In this document: piece after piece, positions 32,280 to 43,686 of the stretch
How the letters are laid out: every line of letters begins with the position of its first letter
How positions within the stretch are numbered: the first letter of the stretch is position 1
Assembly: GCF_910596095.1 (NCBI RefSeq)
Contig: NC_056544.1
Span: 9,409,155-9,473,154, forward strand
DNA length: 64,000 bases
Direction: 5' to 3'
DNA from: Thunnus maccoyii
Lineage: Eukaryota; Chordata; Actinopteri; Scombriformes; Scombridae
Translations under genes and position numbers: made by a program
Notes under the pieces: model-generated
Told to the model about the DNA's origin: nothing
What the model saw: only the letters and a program-made list of their open reading frames with translations
Databases searched by the model: none

Positions 32280-34801
32280 CTAAATTCTTCTCTTCCTTGC
32301 CTGTTTTTTGGCAGTTGCCTTTCTCTAAGACAGACAAAAAAATGTTATTAGATAATCACGTGTCCAGTTTGCATAACACCCTATTACAACTCATGAGAAT
32401 CTCTAATATCCTGTGATTTTTAAAAAAAAAAAAATTTATGTACCCTTAAGTACAACTGTACCTTTGCCAAAGGTCTGGTGGGTTTCTTGAACTGTGCAGA
32501 CTCTGCTTAAAGGAAAGTCAACAATCATAAATACACATCATGATACATTTTACAGTTTTGTAGCAGCAGTAGCAGCACATTAACTTACCGTCCTCAGAAG
32601 GTAGATCATCTTCATCATATACTCTCTTGCAAGGATGCTGTAACCAGGTGTTTACAGACAATCATAGTGTAACCTCTATTACATTAAAGAACCGAGAAGA
32701 AGAAAGATGGAATGTTGTGCTAACTACTTAAAATAATCCGACCTCTGGACCCACCTTGACCATTTCTCTCTCTGGAGGACTTCTGTGAGAAACCTGCTTG
32801 GTCTCCCTCAAGTGGTTCCCTTCCTGAAGCTTATTCAGACGGCCTTGCTCGGCCGACACGCGCACTCGCAGGGTGTGGAAGGCAGTGTGGACCTCACCCA
32901 CCTTGAAGTTAACAGCCGTGCCCTCAAACCACAGGCTGTCACATTCCCCTTCTTTGAAGCCTGGTGGTTCGTAGTCAGCAGGGGTGACTTTGAAAAGAGA
33001 GCAGGGGATGTTTTCAATATATTTAACCCCAAAAAATTAAACTGCATGCTTATGGTAGTGTGTCTTACCGTCATCGTAATAGTAGAGCTTCATGGTGAGG
33101 TAGACGTTGTTGGGAAGGACGTCCAAGTTCTGCATAAGCAAGAAGAGTTTCCTGATGAGCAGCACAGAGGCCCTCTTGGTGTCCTCCAGCGTGACCTGCA
33201 TCTCCACACCATCGTTCCTGTGGTTTCATGGAGGTGATATCACCATCAATTCAGTCGCCTGTGGAGGCTTTAACTATATGATGAATGCAAATATAAAACG
33301 TCCTTACAAACCTGAGTACATCCATCTCTGGCCCCTTCTCAGTGTATTTGAATTTGAACTGGTAGGACTCAATAATGCACTGCAAAAAGAGAAAAAGTAT
33401 CCAAAATGTTTCTTAATGTTGATCAGACCACACACTGGAATTATTATTTGACATAATATGGCAATGTGTGTTTTAATATTTAAAGAGAGAACTTACATTA
33501 GGCTCTTCTGGATTGGTGTACACCTAGATTGCAATAACATATGCAGTCACAGGCAACTTTTTTGCTGTGTGTAAGCAATGTGTTAACTATAAATGTTGCT
33601 GTGCTGACTTGATTTACTCACCCCAATGAACACAATCTGGAGCTGTTAAGAGGACATCAAATAATAGTAAAAGTAGAAACAGCACTGATTACAAACCAGA
33701 TTCAATACTATAAATTCAAAGTAATCAAAAATGCGCCAACTTACATATTGCTTCTGTAATGCGTCAAAGCAGCCCATCATCCTGGACAAAACGAGGTTGA
33801 GCAGGATGAAATCAAGGTAGGAAATTACCTTCAGTGGCTAAAAGTTGATATTACTTCAGATTTTCCATTTTTAAAATGAGTCTGGTCTGGTTTCTGGGGT
33901 TGAGCCAGCTGCTGTGGCACGCAAACTAAAGTATTATGTGTATGTCATCATATCCTGACGGCTGTATATTCAGTTTCAAGCAGGAATATTACAATTACCA
34001 TTTCACTATTTTGCTGGCACCTGGGGTGTTGCAGTCCTCACGCAAAACTTTGATGCACAAATCTGGTGAAATGGAAAACAAATGACAATAAAAACAGGAT
34101 TTATAGATAACAATGTTTTTCCTTAGTCTTCAAGGAAGTATGAGACTTTTCAAGGAGTTTATTGAGTGTTATGACGTTTTCCAAACGTGTAATTGCCATG
34201 AAAAGGGAAACAGCTGAAAGTCACTGCCTATTGTAATTAATGTTATGTTATTCCTGTGATGAGGCCTTTATGTGAAGTTCACCGCTTTCTCTAAACTTAT
34301 AGGCTGCCGTAATTTTCCCTGCTTGACTAAAATTCCCATGATAGCCCAAAAATGTAATGTACATGACTATTTGTGGTAAATTGTTTTTCACCTTCCAGAT
34401 ATCTGGATCGGTAGGCATCCTCCGGGAAAATCCCTCTGAGGTAGGTGATGGAGGAGACGGCCACAGCCATCATCCTCTTGACGAAGACCAGGGACTCTTG
34501 CTCGGTTTTTAGGTCGCTCATAAACAACCCTGTCCACTTAAAAGTTTAAAACAAATAAAGAAAGACGTTGTTTAAGAGGAAAAACAACTTAGTTTAGCTC
34601 AGTTTGACTTGTACGTCGAAGGCCACATGATGGCGCAGTTGACTTTAAGTGTATCTAAGAGCAGACGTGGAAAAAATGAGGCTCAACAGTGACTCTACTG
34701 TAAATCAATCTGCTAAACATATAATTATAAGTTTCTGGTGTTTTTCAAACCTCAGCAGTTGCCTCCTTGTTCTTCCTGATGCACATCTTCCTAGCCGCCA
34801 T
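32280..34801 (-). CDS. hormad1: HORMA domain-containing protein 1 (meiotic axis)
   Basis: A meiotic chromosome-axis protein needed for double-strand break formation, synapsis and checkpoint signalling. Twelve coding exons: 34751-34801, 34392-34536, 33999-34062, 33745-33781, 33622-33642, 33497-33523, 33312-33379, 33069-33217, 32755-32987, 32589-32637, 32462-32505 and 32280-32324. They join in phase to 310 residues. The HORMA domain runs from about 23 to 245, with [67 protein letters not shown] and [14 protein letters not shown]. These fit HORMAD1 better than HORMAD2. The C-tail after the domain is short (human is 394 residues) and ends in a Lys/Arg-rich patch (KKQARKRRI). Exons 5 and 6 are tiny (21 and 27 bases). 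The start [14 protein letters not shown] is the first ATG; the N-terminus differs from mammals. Confidence 0.93.
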
Positions 34802-35072
34802 TTTCTCCTTTTCTGTTCAAGGAGCTAACGGTTTGATTTAATCCAGCTAATAACGTGAATACACACGAACATTCAACCTGAGCTAATACCAGCAAGCACT
34901 CTAATAATACTGATAGCACGTTTACTGCTAAAATATACTAGACATATGTTGGTCAATGTGGTCTAACAAGTCTGTTTCAAGTCAAAACAGGTTCAGCTAA
35001 AGTAAGTGAAACACGGAAGTAACTAATTATAAGTGAGGGTCCAGAGACAGCTAGCTAGATGTAATGTCAGCC

Positions 35073-35085
35073 TTTCCCGCCAAAA
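35073..35085. promoter_or_regulatory. hormad1: E2F-type site upstream of hormad1
   Basis: TTTCCCGCCAAAA is a full match to the classic E2F consensus. It lies about 270 bp upstream of the hormad1 start codon. In mammals many meiosis genes carry such a site and are silenced in somatic cells through E2F6. Use here is inferred. Confidence 0.55.
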
Positions 35086-35089
35086 TGTG

Positions 35090-36360
35090 CCCTCACTGGG
35101 ACAGTAAGTACAGTAACATTACACAATGAAGACACCATCACACTTTATTATCAGAGCATTTGTCCAATTTAACTTGTATGACATTAGTGAACGGAGAGAT
35201 GTAAGGACAGTAAGTAGTAGGCCTTTACATAAAGTAAGCATTGAGCTAAATGATACAATTTTACTTTTCATCTCACAATAACATCTATTTTTTCACCCAA
35301 TCAACAAAAATGTGGCTTTCCACATTCAGCATCATGAACAGGCTTCTATTTTTCTTATATTTTCTAGTTACAGTCTATTTATATTACTTATGATCCCTTT
35401 CACTTTTGTGTTAGTTGTATAATTAAGGTGCGGGTGTTTATTACAGTGAAATACAATAACAAGAATGGCCACTAGCGACATACTCAACAAGAGGTACTTA
35501 TCAGTTGGCAGCAAAAATACACTGGTGTAATTAATAACATTGATGATGACTGTAGTGAGCCAGCATGTACAATACAGGGTCCTGACACTGAAGCAACTAA
35601 ACAGAACCAAGTCATGATTAAAATTAACTATACCCTTGGTTTTAATCCTATGAAAAGTGAAGATGTCTGCTGTGAGGTTTTATGTCTATTGAAAGAATAA
35701 ATTAAAGGCCCTGTCAACTCACGCGGATGTTTTTCAGTTTAGCTAATTAAGACCTCATGCAGTTAAATGCTGCATGGAGCTACACAGAAGTCATGTAACT
35801 ACATAATATTTAAAAATGACCAAACTAAGTGGTCATTCTGTCCGGGTACAACAAAACTAAATGGAAAGTGAGGGAGACATCAATAAATCTAGTCTCTAGA
35901 CACCCCGATAATCATGAGAAGTCTAATGAGCCAAATTAATTAAAAACACCTGTGTAGGTGACAGAAGATTTGGCAGACTAGCTTGTAGTAACTAAATAGG
36001 GAAATCATCTTTAGCTTGAACTTTATACAATACTTATGGTCTTGTACGTGGGTGTGATTCAGCACTGTGAAAAAGCCTCCAACTCTTTTTAGATACTTGA
36101 CATTTTAGTTTATCCTCCCCCACTATTTTTTGACTATGTGCAGTAATTGTTCACTAACATTTGTGAGAAATATAAAGAAATGATAGCATTCCCTTCTAAT
36201 GCTTTGTAATTGTAAAGTAATTGAGGTTTTATGTGAACACAAACAACCCAATGGGTACCTCACTTCATTGATCCAACACCATAAAAACAATATGTACACC
36301 CCAAAATCTCACCTGGGATATCTGAAATAAATATGTTCCTTTAGTAGAGTGTTACACACT
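35090..36360. other. Intergenic region between hormad1 and prdx1
   Basis: AT-rich sequence of about 1.3 kb. I see no gene, RNA or clear transposon. An 80-codon minus-strand frame at 35368-35610 is hydrophobic but has no recognisable similarity and poor context, so I treat it as chance. Confidence 0.5.
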
Positions 36361-36366
36361 GTATTC

Positions 36367-36372
36367 TTTATT
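36367..36372 (-). terminator. prdx1: prdx1 polyadenylation signal
   Basis: AATAAA on the minus strand, about 385 bases after the prdx1 stop codon. It is the nearest canonical signal found and gives a 3' UTR of normal length for the family. Confidence 0.6.
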
Positions 36373-36755
36373 TAGATGAAACATATGTTCACTGTTTAAA
36401 AAAAAGTACAAAAAGAAATACAATATGATGAGGAGAGGTGTTTGTGGTTTCTTTCCAATAAAATGCTTGTAAGGTCCTTTGCATCTAACAATAGGAATGA
36501 CTCGATGAACAAACAGATATTTAGCTCAGTCAGACAGTCAAAATAGCATACAACATAATTACACAATTATATACTTTGGTCATAAGTGCACTACTCACCC
36601 TACAGACAATAGCACACACAGCATGTTGACTACAAAAACTGCCTCCTCACCACTCCTCCACAGGCACAGCGGCTGAGTTCAAATATTGTTCTCTACAAAT
36701 GTTATCTCTATATGAAATCTCCTACAGCAGGCAGCAGATTCTGGCCTTGGACTTA

Positions 36756-38327
36756 TTACTGCTTGGAGAAGAAGTCTTTACTCTTCTGGACGTCAGGTTT
36801 GATGGTGTCACTTCCTGGTTTCCAGCCGGCTGGGCAGACTGAAAAGATAAGCCCATAATGAGTCCTGGCTCAGTAGATCAAACAGTGAAGACATGTGCCA
36901 ATATGATGCACATATACAGTGTATAGCCTCAACTGCTTTAGTCTTTAAGCAGGGAAATATATTTAAATGTTGCAAAATGTAAAGTTTCTTCAGACCATGT
37001 AATTTCTCTCCTATGCTGTGAGTCTACAATCATTTCTCAACTTGTTGTAAAGTTAATGTGAACCTCAGCACTGATTAGAGTGCTGAGGTTCAACATTTAT
37101 GGTCTTTGCTCTCTCTGATTTACATGGCACAAATTATGTCAAAACAGCCAATGGCAATTTTGTTACTAAATAATTGAATGTGGTTAGGAGTAAACAGGTT
37201 AGTATCATTATTATAAATATAAGCATTTGTGTTGGCGAGCAAGATAAGGAGTTCAAATTACAAAAATCATATTAAAGAACATTTCAAGCAATCATATTGG
37301 CATAAAAGTTCAATAAACACAGATTACATGCAAAAGGACACATTATAATAGACTGTATTTCCAGTGTGTTACAGCAGTGAGTTACCTTCTCCGTGCTTGT
37401 CAGTGAACTGAAAGGCTTGGACCAGACGCAAGGTCTCCTCAACAGAGCGTCCAACTGGAAGGTCATTGATGGTGATCTGTCTCAGGATGCCCTTGTCGTC
37501 AATGATGAACAGACCCCTGAAATAAAGAGCAGTTGCTGAGTCTCGGAAGATTTAAGACTAGCCCCTTAAAGGAGCAGTAAGGCATGATGATGGCAGTAAA
37601 GTCCATGTTCTCAGCTCCACATGGGTAAACCCACCTGTAGGCGATGCCCTCGTCCTCCTTCAGGACACCATAATCTGTGGAGATGGTGCGCCGTATGTCA
37701 GATACCAGAGGGATCTTCATGGTACCCAGACCACCTTGCTTACGTGGTGTGTTGCACCTTTGAGAACACAAAAAGAAAAAATGTGAGGATTTTGCAAGCG
37801 TGAAGGCACACAATCACTGTAGGTGTTTAAAACCTAAAGCCTTTTAACTACCATGCGAAATGGGAGAAGTGCGAGTCAACGGAGGCGGCGATGATCTCAC
37901 AGCCAATCTTCCTGAACTCGTCGGCAGCATCACTGAAAGCGATGATCTCCGTTGGGCACACAAAGGTGAAGTCCAGTGGGTAGAAGAAAAAGACAACGTA
38001 CTTTCCTGCACCACAAGGGGAAAAAAAAGGTTATTGAGGTTGTCATGTGACAAAGCACTGATGGTAATTACAGTCTAATTAATATTCTTGTCTTTAGTAG
38101 TGTAAATGGTGCCCATTCAATACATTGTGGCATCACAAAGCAGTGAATCACAGTCCAGAGGAGAGCGGCATCAAAGCAAATCCTCCACCCAGCAGAGAAT
38201 GAAGTACATGTTGAGGTATACCTCTGTAGTCTGACATCTTTATGTCCTTGAACTGTCCATCTGGCATCACTGCTTTGGCAGTGAAGTCTGGGGCCAGCTT
38301 TCCAATTTGTGCATTGCCTGCAGCCAT
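36756..38327 (-). CDS. prdx1: Peroxiredoxin 1 (typical 2-Cys)
   Basis: A cytosolic thioredoxin-dependent peroxidase that reduces hydrogen peroxide and works as a dimer/decamer. Five coding exons: 38222-38327, 37852-38005, 37635-37757, 37386-37516 and 36756-36838. They join in phase to 198 residues (human 199). The peroxidatic Cys52 is in FTFVCPTE and the resolving Cys173 in [10 protein letters not shown]. The GGLG motif is present. The usual C-terminal Tyr-Phe pair is Phe-Phe here (KDFFSKQ), and human Cys83 is Ser (SHFSHFAW). The start [10 protein letters not shown] is the first ATG of the exon. A noncoding first exon lies about 1.75 kb upstream, ending at donor GTACGTG (exon end 40086). Confidence 0.97.
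37060..37091. repeat. 13-bp perfect hairpin in prdx1 intron 4
   Basis: GAACCTCAGCACT (37060-37072) and its exact reverse complement (37079-37091) flank the 6-base loop GATTAG. With one bulge the stem extends a few bases further (TGT/ACA). It lies between the exons 37386-37516 and 36756-36838. Confidence 0.85.
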
Positions 38328-38494
38328 CTTTAGTCTGATTGGATTACAGAAGAAGGAAACAGCTCATGTAATACACACAATCTCTTCTCAAAATCACAAC
38401 AGTGCATTTGTTTTTGTGTGTGAAATCATAGGTGAACCTCATTCACACAAGGAAATTACATCTCTTACATAGAAGAATATGCTGATTATCCTGA

Positions 38495-38803
38495 TGAATC
38501 ATTTTATCTATAAAATGTCTGAAAATAATGAAAAATGTCTATCATATTTTATTTTCCAGAGTCCAATGTGAAATGTTGCTTATTTTGTCAGACCAACAGT
38601 CCAAAACCTGATGATATTAAGTTTACAATCAGCTAACACAAAGAAAAGCAGCAAATACTAAATATTTGACCAGCTGGAGCCAGGAATAGTTCAGTATTTT
38701 TGTTTGAAAAATGACTCAAACGATGAATAAATCATCTATATGACTGCCGATTAATTTCTGTTGAACGACTTATCGATGAATCGCCTAATCATTTCAGCTC
38801 TGA
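38495..38803 (+). mobile_element. Teleost non-autonomous DNA element, copy 1 (prdx1 intron 1)
   Basis: Contains GACCAACAGTCCAAAACCTG, AAAGAAAAGCAGCAAATACT and an end reading ATCATTTCAGCTCTGATG. These are hallmarks of a very common teleost element of about 370 bp with ends like AGAGCTGCAACGATTAGTCG. The copy is diverged and lacks its left end. Confidence 0.65.
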
Positions 38804-38939
38804 TGCATTTATCATTGAATTTGAATTCATAATACAGTTTTAAAGCTTGGTATGAGGGCACTATACACATCTGGAGTGATGAGGTTTGGAGCACATGGTT
38901 ATACTGTAGTTATAGGGGTTTTTTTTATAAAGTGCAAAG

Positions 38940-39290
38940 AGCTGCAATAATTTGTTCATTAATTGATTAGTCACAGGAAATGAATCGGCAACTATTTTTA
39001 TAATGGATTAAATACTTGTTCAAGCTAAAATACCAACTATCCCCTTGATCCTGGTTCTCCTATGTGAGGATTTGCTGCTTTTCTTTTTCTTATGTGATGA
39101 ATTACTTTAGGTTGTGGACTGTTAGCCTGAAAAACACAAGAAACTTATTTGAGCTCCATCATGTTCGATTTTCAGGAGATTATGATGGGCATTTTTCACA
39201 ATTTTCTGACATGTTACAGACAAAATGATTAATAAAAAATTATCAAAATGGAACAATTAATTAATCAATAATAGGCAGATTTGCAACTTT
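38940..39290 (-). mobile_element. Same element family, copy 2 (prdx1 intron 1, opposite strand)
   Basis: The left end GCTGCAATAATTTGTTCATT and inner blocks (GAGGATTTGCTGCTTTTC, ATGGGCATTTTTCACAATTT) match the family on the minus strand. It lies 140 bp from copy 1 in the opposite orientation, so the pair could fold in the pre-mRNA. Confidence 0.65.
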
Positions 39291-40085
39291 TAAAGTGAAG
39301 CACATAAAGTTTGGACATGAAGCATATTTTTATCTAAGTAAAATGATCTGGAATTGGACAAATATTAGATCCATGTGAAAATGTATTATAATACAGTGTT
39401 TAATACACAGTAATTCATAACCTACTATGGTACCAGAGAATTAAAAAAAAGACTTAAGTTGAATCAGACACCTCGTGCGGACAATATTTCCGTATTTTTT
39501 TCATTAGTGGCATTTGTGCCAAACCTCAGCTCAGAAAGCTGTTATTTAAGTAAACAGCAGTCACTCACACTGAATCAAACCGAAACTCATGAACCATTTC
39601 CACTTCTTCTCTCGCTTTAAATCCACAGGTGTTTCTGCATATAGATTTGTACTGTTATCACTTTTCAAGGTTTCTTTCTTAAAACAAATCCCGGTGAATT
39701 CACCTGAGTTTATAGTGAATGATGAAGTTATTACGCTTGACTGCTGTTTGGTATTTCACTAGTTAACGTTACATCCAGACACTGAACATGTCTTGTTTTC
39801 TCCTGAGACTCTTGAACTTACTTACACTTTCTGTTAGTGAAAACTTCTCAGATACCAAAACTCAACTACCAGCCAATCTTTGTCTTGAACTAGTTATTGA
39901 AGGCGGAAAATCATCTTCTAAAAAAAAAACACTTGTTGAACTGTAAAATTCAGCTAGCAGCTACTGTACGTACCTGAAAACATCCATACATTAAAACAAC
40001 TGAACACTTTGAAAAAGCGAAAACTGTTTTTAAAATATAATACACATAGATTAAAACATAATGAAATGTATTTTCTGACACGTAC

Positions 40086-40147
40086 CTCAGCTTTTCTTAC
40101 AGCACACCAGCGCAGTCTGGAGAGAAGAGTACAGCGGCTGAATATAT
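40086..40147 (-). promoter_or_regulatory. prdx1: prdx1 noncoding first exon and TATA box
   Basis: On the minus strand a TATATA box lies at about 40142-40147. Some 25-30 bases downstream an exon would start near 40115 and end at 40086 with donor GTACGTG. Peroxiredoxin 1 genes are known to have a noncoding first exon. The start site is estimated from the TATA position only. Confidence 0.6.
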
Positions 40148-40231
40148 ACTATGACCATCTTCTCGCGATAAGATCGTCAAGAACGTGATTTCAGTCCACT
40201 TCACTCAAGTGTGTCAAACTCACCACGCAGC

Positions 40232-40242
40232 ATGACTTTGCA
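40232..40242 (+). promoter_or_regulatory. prdx1: Antioxidant response element upstream of prdx1
   Basis: ATGACTTTGCA matches the antioxidant response element core RTGAYNNNGCR. It lies about 90 bp upstream of the TATA box and about 120 bp from the inferred start site. PRDX1 is an established Nrf2 target in mammals, so this is the likely Nrf2 site. Confidence 0.65.
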
Positions 40243-40689
40243 CATTCTCTTATCGGTTTCTGGGAATTTTTACGGTCTTGTGAAACCATGTTAAATCACA
40301 GTGTAAGGATGAAGAGGCAGAACGAAGTTGACGCCTCCAGGAAGTAACTTTTAGTCCTCATTTTGAAACTTAACACACTTTTTCAATTTCCATGTGGTTG
40401 TTTGACAGCTATATTTGATCTGTCCTCAGTGTTCAGGAGCAGAGGGCAGCCAGCTTTAATACATAAGACTGAACCCATTCATTTGAAAATGAAAAAAAGA
40501 GCAGGTTTTAATGACACACAGCTCCCTAATCCAAGCCAACAGCCATACAGGGGTCAAATAATCGAGGTTATATCATGTGACTCTTTGTCTCTTTATGTCC
40601 TCTTCCAGGATGTGGAGCAATCCAATGTCATCATATCAGACATTAAACATTATTTCCTGCACTGTCTATTGTGTGCGTTATCAATGATT

Positions 40690-40960
40690 TACTAAGTTTG
40701 TCACTGGAAGGTTGTTGTTTCAATCCCCAGACCAGCAGGATAAGTCTTGGTGGGGCCCCTCCTTCATTACCACAAATGAGGTGTCCTCCAGCAACTGCTC
40801 CAGTGAAGCTGCTTAGTGACAGGCAGATCAGACTGTGGTTGTATTGGGCAGCTTCCAGGTGTAAATGTGTGTAATTGTGTGAATGTGATCAGGGCGTTCC
40901 TGCAAAAGAGAGGATTCCTCTTAGTGACACGTCCCTGAATAAATAAAGGTTAAAACAAAC
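40690..40960 (+). mobile_element. SINE-like repeat
   Basis: Contains GTTGTTTCAATCCCC, which resembles a tRNA B box, then GTGTGAATGTGATCAGGGCG, and ends CTGAATAAATAAAGGTTAAA, a tail found on many teleost SINE-like repeats. The head is poorly preserved. No name is assigned. Confidence 0.55.
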
Positions 40961-43610
40961 TTTCCTGCTCAGGCTGTAAAGTGCTGACAGCACCAGGCCA
41001 CCAGCAGGGTGGCATGTCCTTGGTGTTGTATGGGTCTCTGGATGGCTAAATAATACATTTTAAAAAGGGATTTGTAGTTTTCATCCAGAAACCCTTTATT
41101 AAATCTGTATCCACTTTGTATCCCAGGTTCCTTTGGTTTAATAACGCCACTTCAACCAGACTGCTCATGTTTTTTAACAGTTTGGCATATGAGTAACCCA
41201 CTACCATGGACTAAAAGATCAGATCAGATTAAGCCCTGAAGAAGGCATACATTGTAAAATCCGGTGCCCATAATGCACTGAGGCTATGACACTGAAAATC
41301 ATAGGAAACTCAGAAGCAATAGACAATTAAAAAGATGCAAAAAGGAACCGTTATTATAATGCGTTGAGAGGGAACTAGAAGAAATGCTAATATAAATGGA
41401 AGTTCCCAAAAACAGATCAAAACAATACCACCAGCACACACATCTATTATTTTAACCGACTAATAGCTAGAACAAATTCAACACTTATTAGTACTAATAC
41501 TTACTTCGTATATTTAATAATAGACCGTGAACATTGCACACTGAGAAAATCTGTATTATAGAAGTTCTGTAACATTGCTGCATTTGTAGACCAATTTCCT
41601 CCATGTTTCCCGCGATGTCACTCACTAGCAGTCTATTGTCTATTTACAGTCTGCCACACTGCGGGGTGTGTACTGTTGCAACACTTTGTACTTATCCTGT
41701 GGGCTGCAGAGGGCATTTTCACAGTCTCATTTCCTCCTCACTGTGGCTGCATTTGACACTGTCTGTTGTTTCCTTTATGAAAAATTATACAATAATTATT
41801 AAAACCGACACTTTGCTTCTTGTTCTGTTAGTTAATAAAGAAGTTTTTTTTTGTAAATATCTTGTGTATTGTTGTATTTTTTTAATTATATTTTTAAGAA
41901 GCAACAAGCAATCTGTTTTCTTTCACAAAATATGTGCTGGTATTCATCAAAGATCAAATAATTCTTCTTAAAATAAGTGGTCCAAGAGGCAGTAATCTGT
42001 TGATTGGATACGTCATATACGTTCTTTAATTATCAGCTGTATAGTTGTGAGGTCACACTCCACAGGGCAGTTGCTTGTGTCCTATTAATGTAATTTGAGA
42101 CCCTTCTCTTATTTCTATTCCCAGATGACATAATAGATCAGGACACAGTTTAACATTGATTTTAAAATTTTATGTGCATTTTTCCCATTATATGATATAT
42201 TGATCCTAGTTTTTCACTAACCAGAGTGTGTTTTTGGAAACATTGTTGATCTCTGCTGATCCAGCTGACCAGGAAGATTAGAAGTTTTTAGTCTAACTTA
42301 AACCCAAACCTAATATACTGTACATGTGACATGAAGCCTTGTGTGTGATTACTAGCACACACCAAGAAGAGAGACAATGACAAAAGGTTTGGCAAGAGTT
42401 TCACATTAAACTAATTGATGGTACATCTAACCGACTAAAACCAGTTGTGATCCTAATGCCAAATGCCTCACTTCCTTGACTCAATAACAAAATGAAATAT
42501 CTGCATAGAGATGCTGACAGATAGACATTTTATCTCAGGAAATTAAACAGTGTGTTTCTCAAACCATCATTTGAAGATAAGTGAAAGAAACCCATGCTGT
42601 TTTTTCTCTAAGATGATTAGTTCAGTAGGCTGTTATCTGCTCAAACAGTCCCTCCACCGTGCCTCCTTTGTCCAATTTCACCAAGTGATGTCTTTGCATG
42701 CTGTTGCCATGGGCACCGCATCAAGGGCCAGATAAGAGGGGGGACACACAATAACCTTCTGTTAGAAGCACCGCAGTGGGCTATAGTGATCAAACACTGC
42801 CTCGTGTTCATCTCCTGTCTCACAATATGCCCATAATTAGTGCATCTGCTCCATCGCTGATTCCAAAGCAAATGGATGTTTAAAGGGCACTTGTGTCCAT
42901 CATTGTGGTTATGTTCAGCCCTGCAAAAATGTATTGAAAAATTTTTTAAACAGAATTGGTGTTGGATTGAAAGATTGTTGCAAAGCGTAGTAGCATTCTT
43001 GGTCCAATATTTGTGAACAAATGAAGTTCTGTGTCTTCCTCTTTGAGTAATTCTCAGAGAACTTTAATGCTGAAAGTTTGCAGTATTAATCTTCTCATCT
43101 CACTCTCAGCAAGAAAGCTGTTTCCAAAATATCAAACTATTCCTTTAAAGATAAAAAAAAAATACTCTCGTCCTCTCTACCAGTGAATAAAACATACAGG
43201 CACAGTGAGAAGTTACAGTAGCTTTACCTGTTTTCATGGCAAACAATAAAAAATATTATGTAAGGCCTTTAATGCACTACAATGTTGGCTTCACTTAAAA
43301 TAAACTCGCCCAGACTGTTTCTCGTCACACATATGCTGCTCAGTAAAACAGTAGTGAAGTGTGTGTAACTGAATGAGCTGTAACGTGTGGTGTGTGTAGA
43401 TTTCACTGGGAAATTATAGCTGCTGAAGCTGCGTCTCTAATGATGACAATCCGAGGGGGTTGAGTAGGATTGTCTCAGCGTGAGGCTGATTGGATGCCAG
43501 GTCCAGACTTGTCTTGACGAGGCAGCGACACAGCAGAGTCAGCAGGAGGAGCTCAGAGGGGAGCCGGACAATCACTGTCCCTCACAGCAGGACATGACAG
43601 CATGTACATA
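40961..43610. other. Gene-poor gap between prdx1 and nasp
   Basis: I see no exon of a known gene, no RNA gene and no element I can name. In mammals AKR1A1 lies between PRDX1 and NASP; no aldo-keto reductase exon was seen here on either strand. The longest open frame (41603-41971, 122 codons) is hydrophobic and AT-driven and has no recognisable domain. Confidence 0.5.
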
Positions 43611-43613
43611 TAC

Positions 43614-43650
43614 TACACACACACACACACACACACTTATACTATACACA

Positions 43651-43685
<35 letters not shown>

Positions 43686-43686
43686 T
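43614..43686 (+). repeat. Interrupted (CA)n microsatellite
   Basis: Two CA blocks separated by TTATACTATA, with a further imperfect CATA unit, 73 bases in all. It is likely to vary in length between individuals. Confidence 0.9.

Noticed and set aside
41603-41971. 122-codon open frame between prdx1 and nasp
   Set aside because: Hydrophobic by AT/T-rich composition, no start context or splice partners, no similarity recognised.
40961-43610. Search for an akr1a1 gene between prdx1 and nasp
   Set aside because: No aldo-keto reductase motif was found in any frame; the gene is absent from this window.
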